64,000 nucleotides of DNA from Panulirus ornatus. Taxonomy: Eukaryota > Arthropoda > Malacostraca > Decapoda > Palinuridae. Each line of letters opens with the position of its first letter. Positions within the stretch are counted from its first letter, which is position 1. The notes beneath the pieces are model-generated. The model made no database searches, was not told the DNA's origin, and saw only the letters and a program-made list of their open reading frames with translations. Of the stretch, positions 12,901-25,914 are shown piece after piece. Where the stretch lies: assembly GCF_036320965.1 (NCBI RefSeq), contig NC_092262.1, forward strand, positions 7,406,572 through 7,470,571, given 5' to 3'. Made by a program: the position numbers and the translations under genes.

Positions 12901-15900
12901 CCGTCTATTATATGTTAAGACACAATGACATCACACTGCCCTGCCTCACACCCACTTGAATACTGACACTTTCCCTCATCTCTCCATCCACACCTATAAA
13001 CGCATTTGTTACTCTACAGAAGGCTTTTATGCCATCCAACAGTTGTCCCCCTACCTTATATATCCTTAACAAATCCCATACTGCATTCCACTCAACTCTG
13101 TCATATGCGTTCTCCAAAGCTATAAAAGCTCCATATAGCTTCAAATCTTTTGCCAGATATTTTTCCAAAGGAGCTTACACTAAAAGAAAAACAACCTATT
13201 TCTTCAACAAACAATGATACCACTATTTCTCAGCTTGCAATGGGGCTAAATATCTGAATACCCTGTTGTACAATAAGGCATCATAACTCGAGTAAATGAA
13301 GCTTGTTACAAAATAGTGGATACGTTCCTGAGCAAAACATTTATTCCAATCTAACTCAACCATGAAAAAAATATATATATTCACATTTCATATGATATTT
13401 ACCAAATTCTTTCATATCAGACAAATACTTCAAGTAACAGACATCTTCCCGTTCTATGCAAAAACCTTGAAATAGTGTTTCCCCGCACATGCTAGAAGTA
13501 TTTCTGAAAAATCTCCAGTGGAGTCTTGCAGACAAGAAAATCGACCCACACCATAAAACATGACAAATACAGGACTGCTGTGAATATCTTTGAACACTAA
13601 CTATGAGGAATGTCAAAGCCAAATGTTTGCACTGTGGCAAACATATCAGCTAGATTTAGCCTTCACTAGACATACTAAGTACTGAAGCAGTATGATTACA
13701 ATCTCTGAAAATGTTTCAAAAACTCACCCTCCTTTAGCTAGTTTAGGAAGCTGCTGGATGTTTTCTTTTACCTCCTCCATATCAGGCTTTTGAAAATCTT
13801 TAAGAGCCTGAAGATTACATGCAGCACAAGTGACGTGGACAGAGTCTGATGCTGCCGATTGTGTCACGTGTGTACAGTGAGAGGTTATTGACAGAGCTCT
13901 CTCATCAAATGAAACACGTGATCCTTCTGACAAGTGTCGGCGATGTTCAGGTCGCACCACTAGTGATGAAGTCCGAGCAGTGACTGGTGCTGCTGCTCCT
14001 CCCCCACCTGGTATCTGGGAAACCAGCGAGGAGTGACGGGCATGGTACTGGTATGGTGACCAAGTTCTCCTGTAGTCTACTTCACTACCAGATCTTTGAC
14101 AGGATGCCCTGGATACATCTGTAGCAGTCTGGCCATCCTCTGACAACTGTTGGTAATGCTGAGGTGTTGATTCTGGGAGAGGTTCTGATGCTCGAGACAT
14201 TAAGGAATCATCATTTGTATTTAAAAGAAGAGAGCTTTCCTGTTCCTGCCATGTTAATGAACTATCTTTCAATGTGGTTGGTAAAGAACTGTCTCTGGTA
14301 TGTGAAAGCAGAGATGTGTCTTTGGTGTTAGAGAAAAAGGAGCTGTCTTTTGTATTTGATGTTAACGAAATATCTTTGAAATCTTTAGAAGTCAGTGAAC
14401 TATCCTTAGTATCTCGAGAATTTAGAGAGCTTTCCCTAGTGTCTTTTGATAAGAGTGAAGTATCTTTGGTATATGAAAGAGTGGATCCATCTCCTGACTG
14501 TGAAAAATGAGAACCATCTTCCTTTGGTGTGGGTGCTGAAGTAGTAGATTCAGCAGGCTTTCTTAGTGGCTGTACAGATGACGAAGTGCGGCTGTGCGTA
14601 AATGATGATGGAGAGGAGGTAGGAGATGGAGACGAGCGGGCTGTAGCAGATGGACTTACATCAGAGGTCTCCTTCCAAAGCCCTAGACTCTTCAGCATGA
14701 ACCTGTGAATTAAGTTAGAGGTTAACAGGTTTGAATATCAGCAATGACAGGAGGGGAAAAACTAATACTGAGGATTTTTTCTATCCCTTTGAACATACTT
14801 ATTTCAATCACTGTCCTGATGCATCCTCCCTGAGGCATGTTGAATCTTAATCTATGCAGGAGCACGTTCTAGGTCAATAATACTCTCATGCACAAACAAC
14901 CAAATGAAAATTTAATACAGATACAACCAAGCAGAAAAATCTTAAATGATCATTTGTGAAAAATATGAAATTCAAGCAATGCTAAAAATTAAGAACTACA
15001 GTTTTCACAAAAGAGCAAGAATGACCTTGCTGTCTCATACTTGCCAAAAATGGTTAAGAATCTGATATAAATACATAATCAAGCACAGCTTCAACTTTTG
15101 GTGCATGTATAAATGTATACATGGATGTACAATCTGGTTCCACCTTTAATCTGAGCCACGGTTCAATCCAGTAAAACTTGGAAATCAAAGCCGATTAAGG
15201 TCTGGCATATATAAGCATATAGTATTAATTGAAAACATAAAAGTGAAGATCCTACAAATGAAAACTCTGAATTTCTCTATTTTGGTCTCAAAAGAGTTAA
15301 TGCAACACCAATTCAATGGATATGGTCTAAAAGGAAATACAGTTTTGGAATAAATAAATTATCAAAGTATCTATCCAAATACTGCAACATTTATAATACA
15401 TAACTCACTCAACATGAGGATCTAAAGAATGAACAATTTCACAATCTAAATGATGGCATGTAACAAAGAACTGGTGCAATCTTGTTTGGAAACTCAGAAG
15501 TATCCATGATGTTGCATTCTGTTTGGGTAATGTGCCAGTCAGGTCTGCGCTATGAGGGGTGACTGCCGACATTTTGTAGGCTACCTCCTCCTTTCACAGT
15601 AGCTACATCATCAATAAGCATACTTACTGACCCAGAGATCCAGCCTGACCCAGATGTGACACATTAGTGCAATTATCAATATAAGGTGGTGGGGAAGAAA
15701 ATACTGCTACCCATATCCATATGACATTACCATACATATCAACACATACTAAATAGCAAAGATCCCTACCATGATCTTTCCATCAAATTTCAATATGAAA
15801 GCAGTATTATTCATGTAAATTCCAATGATCCAATATCCAATTCTTATTCTCACCTGTGGAAAAAGACAACAAGCAAAAGGGCAAGATCATAGACAGCATA

Positions 15901-18900
15901 ACGTTCCTTCTTCTCCACACCAGTAATACGGGGGGCCCAGAATGGAGCATTGAGCCGCTCCACCTGGTTCCATGGGAAAAAGTCAAACTGGAACAGGTAT
16001 TTGATCACCACTATCACCTGCAAATGAAAAGTATATGTAAAATCTCACACACACATATGTATGTTGTAAAAGGCCACTAAAAGGGGAGGGAGTGGGGGCT
16101 GGAAATTCTCCCCTCCAGTTTTTACTTTTCTAAAATAGGGAGGGAGCGGGAAACAGCAATTATGTATAATGAATTAAAAAATATATAAAGGCGAGCGTTC
16201 AAACTACAGAGGTATAAGTTTGTTGAGAATTCTTGGGAAATTATATGGGAGGGTATTGACTGAGAGGGTGAAGGAATGTACAGAGCATCAGATTGGGGAA
16301 GAGCAGAGTGGTTTCAAAATCGGTAGAGGGTATGTGGATCAGGTGTTTGCTTTGAAGAATATGTGTGAGAAATACTTAGAAAAACAGATGGATTTGTATG
16401 TAGCAGTTATGGAACTGGAGATGGCATATGACAGGGTTGATAGAGATGCTTTGTCAAAGGTTTTAAGAGTATATGGTGTGGGAGGAAGTGAAGCGTTTTA
16501 GATATTTGGGAGTGGATTTAGCAGCGGATGGAACCATGGTAGCAGAAGCAAGTCACAGGGTGGGGGAGGGGGGCAAAGGATTTGGGAGCATAAAGAAGGT
16601 GCGGAAGGCAGGAAAGTTGTTTTGGAGCAAAAATTGGCATGTTTGAAGGAACAGTGGTTCCAACAATGTTATATGGTTGCGAGGCTTGGGCTATAGATAG
16701 GGTTGTGCGGAGGAGGGTGGATGCATTGAAAACGAGATGTTTGAGGACAATATGTGGTGTGAGGTGGTCTGATCGAATAAGTAATAATAGGGTAAGAGAG
16801 ATGAGTGGTAATAAAAAGTGTGGTTGAGAGAGCAGAAGAGGGTGTATTGAAATGGTTTGGTCACATGGAGAGAATGAATGAGTAAATATTGACAAAGAGG
16901 ATATATGTGTTAGAGGTGAAGGGAACAAGAAGAGGAAGCCCAAATTGGAGGTGGAATGATGGAGTGAAAGAGATTTCGAGACCTGAAGATACAGGAGAGT
17001 GAAATGCCCGCAAGGAATAGAGTGAATTGGAACGATGTGGTATACGGGGGTTGACTTGTTGTCAACGGAAAGAACCAGGGCATGTGAAGCATCTGGGGTA
17101 AACCATGGAAAGTTTTGTGGGGCCTGGATGTGGAAAGGGAGCTGTGGTTTCGGTGCATTACACATGACAGCTAGAGACCGAGTGTGAACGAATGTGGCCT
17201 TTGTTGTCTTTTCCTAGCATTACCTCTCACGTGCGCAGGGGGAGGGGGGGGTGCCATTTCATGTGTGACAGGGTATAAACAGGAATGGATGAGGGTAACA
17301 AGTATGAATAAGTACATGTGTTTATATGTATATGTCTATGTAAATGTATGTATACTTTGAAATGTATAGGTAAGTGTGTGTGGGCCTGTATGTATATACA
17401 TGTGTATGTGGGTGGGTTGGGCAATTCTTTCGTCTGGTTCCTTGCGCTACCTCATTAACACGGTTGACAGCAACAAAGTATAAATAAATAAATATGGTGT
17501 GGGAGGTAAGTTGCTAGATGCTGTAACCAGTTTTCACCAAGGATGTAAAGAACATGTGTGAGTAGGAAGAGCGGAGAGTGATTGGTTTGTCGCAGGGGTG
17601 TATGTTGTCCCCATGGTCATTTGTTTATGGATAGGGTGGTTAGGGAGGTATTTGTTAAGAGTTTTGGAGGGAGGGGCGAGTATGCAGTCTGTTGGGGATG
17701 AGAGGGCCTGGGAAACGAGTCAGTTGTTGGTTGCCGATGATACAGCTCTCGTGGCAGATTCATGCGAGAAACTACAGAAGTTGGTGACTGAGTTTGGAAA
17801 AGTGTGTGAAAGTTGAAAGACGGGAGTAAATGAACATGTTCTTATTTGCTTGCCTTCATCCATTCCCGCCCCACAGGAAACAGCATCGCTACCCCCCATA
17901 CTTCAGGTAGGTAGCGCCAGGAAGACAGACAAAAAGGCCATATTCGTTCACACTCAGTCTCTAGCTGTCATGTGTAACGCATTGAAACCACAGTTCCCTA
18001 TCCCCATCGAGGTCCCACAGACCTTTCCATGCCCTGGTTCAGTTCATCGCTCCCAGAACCTTCAACCGTTCCCTCAACCTGCGACTCGCTTCCGATTCCA
18101 TGGTTCCACTTGCTTCTAAGTCAACTCCCAGATATCCAAAACACTTAACTTCAATTTTTTTCTCCATTCAAACTTACATCTCAGTTAACTTGTCCCTCAA
18201 TTTGTATATTTTTTTTCATATATATTCATCATTTCCCACCTAAGGGGAGAAAATCCTCACTTGGCACCCTTCTCTGTTCCTTCTTTTGGAAAAGTAAAAA
18301 CTGGAGGGGAGGATTTCCAGCCTCCCATTCACTCCCCTTTTAGTCACCTTTTACGACACACAGGAAATATGTGAAAGTATTCTTTCTCTCCTATCCCTGG
18401 GGATGGGATATATACATATATCTATACGTATAAATGGAAAGGTCTGAAGAGCTGTGGTTTCAGTGCATTACACATGACAGCTTGTGTATCACTGTTAGCC
18501 GATGTGGCCTTTCTACATCCATTTCCTGGTGCTACCTCACTATTGCAGGAAACAGTGATCAAGTATTAAAAGAAAGAAATGAAGCAGGGGGTAGTGATGC
18601 TGTTTCCTGTGGGGCAGGGTAGCACCAGGAATGGAGGGCAAGCATGAGTATGTCCGTGGAGCAATGTCACGTAAAAAAGTCGGCAAAATCATTCAAGACC
18701 GCACTTAAGGGGGAGAAATTTGAGTGTTAACCTCCACATGGGAGTGGGGAAATTCACTTAATGAATTAGAAAGAACAAAGAAGAAGCAACTGCATCAGTG
18801 TGGAAGCCTACATTCACTTTAACATATTAAAAATAGGTCAAGGAAGTGTGAAAGTGGACCACGGGCCATGAGCACTTGATACACCCAAGTAAATTTAAAT

Positions 18901-21900
18901 GGTTAAAAATAATAAACCACGAAAAAGGTAAAGTACCATACCATATACAGAATTATAAAATTTACTCAACCAAACAGTAATATGACTATCTGGGAGAGGA
19001 AAACACTTGCAAATACCTCAGTATAGGCTATGATGGTGATCCAGAAGGCCTTGGTAGGTCGTGGGACACTGAGGGATCCCCAAAGGAACACCAAAAAGGG
19101 CAAAGGCAGAGATAATACACTTGCTGACTTTATTTGGTTGACAAAGATCATTATGTAGCAGACCAGCTCTGATCGAGAGAGCATGGCATACCTGGAGAAG
19201 AGAGATTGAATGTACTCAGTTCACATGATTTCCTGATGAAGTAATACGAAACATTCCTACTATTGAGAGAAACATCATATATGGTTAAGCTGAAAAGCTA
19301 TGTATACAACAACAAAAAAATTATATTCCAAGCAGAATGCCATTTGAAGATTCACAAATAATTTTTATCCCCATTTTACTTTTTCTTTTTCTTACCCATG
19401 AGTTGTTAAAACCATGAAACAATCAACTTGAAACCCAACCCAGCCACTACAAACATTCTGTGCACACAGAACAACTAAATCGATAAAGCTATGTCCATAT
19501 TGTGGATGAGAAAAACTTGCCTAGGCAAACTGTGCTTTAAGCCAACCATTCTTTATTATTGCCATCGCCCCCATTGTGAGTGTTGCAGAGGGATAAAATC
19601 ATTTTCAATAATCTAAATACCATCAGAGTTGCAATAACTGCTCATTAAGGGTACTGGATGCTGTATAACCCTTTGGGGAGTATCATTTACTCAAATAAGT
19701 AACTGATGGGGCATATCATTAACTCAATTAACTGATGGGGACAATTAATGTATAATCAACGTGGTTCAAACACTACCAAAACAATGCATGTAAAACAAAT
19801 TAGTCATCTGGAAAAGTGCAGTTAGTAAATGGCTTTATGCAAGGGTCTTGGATAGGAGCAGGTATGTAGTCTGTGGGTGGTGGGCATGGGAGGTGTGTCT
19901 GTAAATGCTTTCTTGACATGGTGCTGGTAAAAGATTCAAGCGAGATACTGCAGAAGCTGGTTTCTGAGTTTTGGAGTGTGTATGAGAGGAAAATTTAGGA
20001 GCACATAAATAAAGAACTGCTCTTCCCCAATCTGATGCTCTGTACATGTCTTCACCCTCTCAAAAAAACATCCTCCCATATAGTTTCCCAGGAATACTCA
20101 ACAAACTTGTACCTCTAATTTGAGCACTCACCTTTATGCCCTTTGCCTTTGTACAATGGCACTATGCATGCATTCTGCCAATCCTCAGGCATCTCACCCT
20201 GAGTTGTACATACATTAAGTATCCTTACCAACCAGTCAAAAACAATAGTCACCCCCTTTCTTAATACATTCGAGTGTAATACCATCCAAACCCGCTGCCT
20301 TGCCAGCTTTCATGTACGCGAGAAATACTTGGAAAAGCAAATGGATTTGTATGTAGCACTTATGGATCTGGAGAAGGCATATGATAAGTGTTGATAGAGA
20401 TGGTCTGTGGAAGGCATTAAGAATATATGGTGTGGGAAGCAAGTTGTTAGAAGCAGTGAAAAGTTTTTATTGAGGATGTAAGGCAAGTGTACGTGTAGGA
20501 AGAGAGGAAAGTGATTGGTTTTCAGTGAATGTCGGTTTGCGGCAGGTGCATGATGTCTCCATGGTTGTTTAATTTGTTTATGGAAGGGGTTTTTAGGGAG
20601 ATGAATGCAAGAGTTTTGAAGAGAGGGGCAAGTATGCAGTCTGTTGTGGATGAGAGAGCTTGAGAAGCGAGTCATTTGTTGTTTGCTGATGATACAGCGC
20701 TGATAGCCGATTCAGGTGAGAAACTGCAGAAGCTGGTGACTGAGTATGGTAAAGGGAGTGAAAGAAGAAATCCGAGAGTAAATGTGAATAAGAGCAAGGT
20801 TATCAGGTACAGTAGGATTGAGGGACAAGTCAATTGGGAGGAAAGTTTGAACGGAGAAAAACTGGAGGAAGTGAAGTGTTTTAGATATCTGGGAGTGGAT
20901 TTGGCAGCAGATGGAACCATGGATGTGGAAGTGAATCACAGGATGAGGGAGGGGGCAAAAGTTCTGGGAGCGTTGGAAAATGTGTGGAAAGCAAAAATGG
21001 GTACGTTTGAAGGAATAGTGGTTCCAACAATGCCATATGGCTGCGAGGCATAGTTTATAGATAGAGTTGTTGGAGGACAGTGGATGAGTTGGAAATGAGG
21101 TGTTTGAGGACAATAAGTGGTGTGAGGTGGTTTGAGTGAGTAATGAAAGGTTAAGAGAGATGTGTGGTAATAAAATGAGTGTGGTTGAGAGAGCAGAAGA
21201 GGGTGTTTTGAAATGGTTTGGTCACATGGAGAGAATGAGTGAGGAAAGATTGACAAGGAGGACATACGTGTCAGAGGTGGAGGGAACAAGGAGAAGTGGG
21301 AGACCAAATTGGAGGTAGAAATATGGAGTGAAAAAGATTTTGAGAGATCAGGACCTGAACATGCAGGAGGGTGAAAGGCGTACAAGGAACAGAGTGAATT
21401 GGAACGATGTGGTATACCAAGGTCGACGGGCTGTCAATGAATTGAACCAGGGCATGTGAAGCGTCTGGGGTAAACCATGGAAAGTTTTGTGGGGCCTGGA
21501 TGTGGTAAGGGAGCTGTGGTTTCAGTGCATTACACATAACAGCTAGAGACAGTGTGAACGAATGTGGCCATTGTTGTCTTTTCCTAAAGCTACCTCACAC
21601 GCATGCGGGGGGAAGGGGTTGTCATTTCATGTGTGGAGGGGTGGCGACGGGAATGAATAAAGGCAGCGGACACCTTATGTATATGTGCGTGTGTGGACGT
21701 GTATGTATATACATGTTTATGTGGGTGGGTTGGGCCATTCTTTTGTCTTGTTTCCTTGCGCTACCTTGCTAATGTGGGAGACAGCGACAAAGTATAATAA
21801 ATAAATAAAGCAAGGGTCTTAAATTTAGCAGTGGAGAGAGAAACACGAGCAGGAGTGAGAATCTGAATGGAGATAAACTGGAAGAATCACAATGTTTTAG

Positions 21901-24900
21901 ATAATACGTTATGCAAATGGCAGCAGAAGTGATCCAGGGGGTATAGGGTGGATAAGGGGGTTTAGGGTTCTGAGCAAACTGAAGGCATGTGTGGAAAGAC
22001 CATTGTGTGAATTCAAAAAGGGGATGTTTGGAGGTACAGTAGTCCCATACGCGTTTTATGGACGAAGAAAAAATAAGTTAATTATTGGGCGAATCACTTG
22101 GATATAAATTGTTTGAGTTCAATATGTGGTGTGAGGAGGGTTGATCAAATAGGAAATGATGGGGTAAGACAGAGGCGTGATTATAAATGAAGTATGTATG
22201 ATGGGAGAATAGGGAGTGCTAAATTGGTCTGAGCATATAAAAGGTGATAATTAAAGAGGGAATACACATCAGAAGTAAGGTTACAAAGAAATGGGAGACA
22301 CCAAGGAGGTAGACAGATTGAGAGAAAGAAGCAGGAGGGTATGTGGCATCCATGTGACTGATCAAACTGGAGCAATCTGGTATACAGAGGGCAACATGCT
22401 ATAAATATGCCAAACATAGGCATCTGATGGGGTTAAGGGAAACCATGAAAAAGTCTGAGACCTGGTTGTCGATATGGGGCTCTAATTTCGGGTGAATTAT
22501 ACAAAACAAGTGGATGAATGTTAACGAGGTCATCCTCTCTGTTCCTGGTGCTATCTTGCTATCAAGGGAAAAGTTAAAAAAATACAGCTAAATATATGGT
22601 TTTATATTTCAAATACAACCTTTAAATCATCAAGATACAGCATGCATAAACAGTAGTTGAAACACTGACCAGATGGCAATTATCAGTTTGACTATGGGAG
22701 GCTGTTCTTTCTTGAAGTCCTTCTCTGCACCATCCGGGAGGTCCACAAAATCCACACTGGTAACAAACAAATATTTGCACATATATTTCATGCTGATAAA
22801 ACTTCTGTTTTGTGTGTATGTGTGAGTGAGAGTGTGTGAGACTAAAATACTGGAAATATATGGAAAGTATACAAGGAATGGATGAAGGCAAGCAAGTACA
22901 AATATGTACATGTGTATATATGTGTGAATGTACATGTACATATATATGTTGATACGTATATGTATGTGTGTGTGTAAAGGCATTTACATATGTGTGTATA
23001 CAAGCGGATGGGCCATTCTTTCTTCGTCCGTTTCCTGGTGCTACCTCGCTGACATGGAAAGTGTTGATCAAGTATGATAAAAATAATACTAGCATAACAG
23101 AAAATAAAGCTGCTTAAACATATAAATTGGTTAGTTAATCTATAATTATGGGCTATTATAGATCACTAATATCTATCTATCTGTATCTATGATGCTCATT
23201 CCCTTTTGGAACTCCCTCAAGAGGGTAACCATGGCAAAAAAGTCTCCCCTTAACAGGTGAAGTCCAGTGCTGCTGCTTGTTCTTTCAGTGCCTCACCCTT
23301 AGCAGGCCACTGGTAGGGGGCAACTCTAGCTTAGCGTTTCCAAAGGCTCATTCCTAATGTTCCTACTGAATTCTTCTACCTTATATTCCTATCGAATTCT
23401 TCCTTATGTTCTTACTGAATTCTTCTACCTTGTTTCTATTGTATTTTTCTGCCTTATGTTACTATTGACTCCTTTTACCTAATGTTCGAACCTACTACTT
23501 CTACCTAATGCTCCCACCTGAATGTTCCTATCCACTACTTCTTGCTAGTGCTTTGGTCTAACGTTCCTACCTACTACTGCTATCAATTGCCCCTACCATT
23601 TTGCTGAAAGGCTGGGCTAGCACACTGTGTTCACTTTAGGAAAATCTAAAGTTATGAAGAAACAATTGAGAGTTAAGTGTTTTCAAGTTTTAAGTGTGAC
23701 AAAGAGCGACGGTACATCTGTGGACAGAATGCCAGCAGTCTATGTGTCGGCGAGGCAGAAAGAAAAGATAGTTACGTGGGTCAGAAAAATGCAGCTATCA
23801 CTAACCCTCCTGATACTCAGGTGGGTAGTACTGGTAATATACCTCCCTTATCAGTGGCTGCCTACCAAATACTAGCTACACTATACTTACTAATGATGTA
23901 TCAAAGACAAAGAAATGTCAGCATGAGTTTTGTTCAATGAATGAATAAACAAAGTAAAAGATGAGAATAAATATAAAGTGAAAACACAAACCTACATGTG
24001 AAATTTCTGCAACAGGGAAATTGAAAACCAAAAATGAGTGAGGCACGATAAAAGGATGTTTCAAGCCTAAACTCACCTGTCGTCAGTCTTGTCCTCACTA
24101 GCCTTTTCTACACGTATCTCGAGGGGCTCCTGGCCACTGTAAAAGGAAATTTGCACATCAATGACCACTGAAGGAATCCTTTAAAAAAAATTCCCCTAAA
24201 GTTAAAGGAGTTTCCCTTGCCTGCTGTAGATTCCACCCGACTCAGCCCTCATCACTGAACAGGGAAAAACAGTTAGGTAAAAGACCTCACATATAACTAC
24301 GGCTGAACCAAACACAAAGGTTACTTATTTAGCTAATCAACTATGATGATCTAAGAAGGACTGGGTATGAAATTTTTTTTCTAACATTACACACAATGAT
24401 GAAGTGATATATGCAAACTACCATTAATATCAGTTTGATCCAGAGATAAAAGAGATGATTATAAACTACAAGTACTAAGCTCTGTTATACATGTAAAAAT
24501 GAAAAAAGCTCTTATAAATAATTTTGGTAAAAACCCTGTATGACCATCATAATACCACAAGCAAATCTCCAGTATGTAAACGACAAATTTGTACAGTAAC
24601 AAATCCACTGACGATTATACCCACAACTGATTAATCATATATCCAAAATACTAAGTCTTTCCCAAACTTTCTCATCTAAGATCCATAAAATAGACAAAAA
24701 TCTTTCCCTTACCCATGTGGAGTGATTGGAAGGTCTGACCAGTCCTTACTCTGTGGGCGAGGATGAGGAGTTCCTCCTGGCATAATTCTGAACCCTTCTG
24801 TTTCCTGTGTAAATCAGTACCAATTAAATAATAGTGATCTTTTAATAAAAGTATGCAATACATTCAGCATGATTTATGTATGAACAATAATATCATCAGT

Positions 24901-25873
24901 AAATGCTCCATGCTTGTCAGCACATCTGTTCATCCAAGCAGATCAAGAAAACATCTTCTAAATACTTTTAGTCTCTTCTTTTCCACAGACAGACAGCTGG
25001 CAACATAACGATAGTCTTTGGAAAGTCTGTTTAGCTGCTGTGTTGCTGAAATCATGAAGGACTCCAGCAATTCCCATCCAAACTTGACCCAGTGCACCAC
25101 CTTCCGCAGAACTGATGCCAATCCTAGAACCATCATCAAAATCAGTTTTCCACATTCTGAACTAGAATAAAGTCAGAATACTAGTACACTAGATATTGTT
25201 GCAATGGTATGATAAAGAAAACACAAATAAAACGTTCAATATTGGTGTAAATACCCTACTTTATCAAAATATAATTGAGGTATGATAAAAGAAAAAAATT
25301 TATTTCTAATACTCCTACAATGAAAATAAATTTTTCACTCCTGTAATCAAGATCCATCTTTATCATAAATGTTCAGACCCCATCCATATTTCTCTTACCG
25401 CACTTTTCATCACTCATAATAATACACATAATATACATCAAAAAGGCAAACTTCAAACCCATGAAAATTAAATATGAAAGGCTTCCAAACATTAAGTGCC
25501 ATGCATTTTGGATGGTCAGATTACAATGAATATCTAAACTAGGGTCTACAACCATTTAAAATCTTAAATATAGGGAGGGACCTCCACAGAATTCATACCT
25601 TGTGGTTCTGCAGGCTCTATCTCCGAGTAGTCATGGGCAGTGGAATCATCAGCTAAGTAACCTCCATCTAGCTGGGGAAGTGGGGGCAGAGGTGGAAGAG
25701 TGGAAGGTGGAGGAGGCCTCCCAGAGGTTAGAGGAGACCTGAAATGACAATCATTAAATTATAAAAAACAGATTCCTAAGAAGTGTAAGATGGTAATTAT
25801 CTTACTTTTCAGCTGCCAACAATTTTCTTTAAGATTTACTTAATTGCATTACCTTGCTAAATCAGGAGACTGC

Positions 25874-25914
<41 letters not shown>

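Noticed and set aside
13724..14698. A standalone 324-codon gene
   Set aside because: It is Piezo exon E19. Both ends have splice sites in matching phase, and the frame joins membrane segments on either side.
22622..23095. Minus-strand frame of 157 codons
   Set aside because: Its middle is Piezo exon E16 in the right frame, but the rest reads through introns and a LINE UTR.
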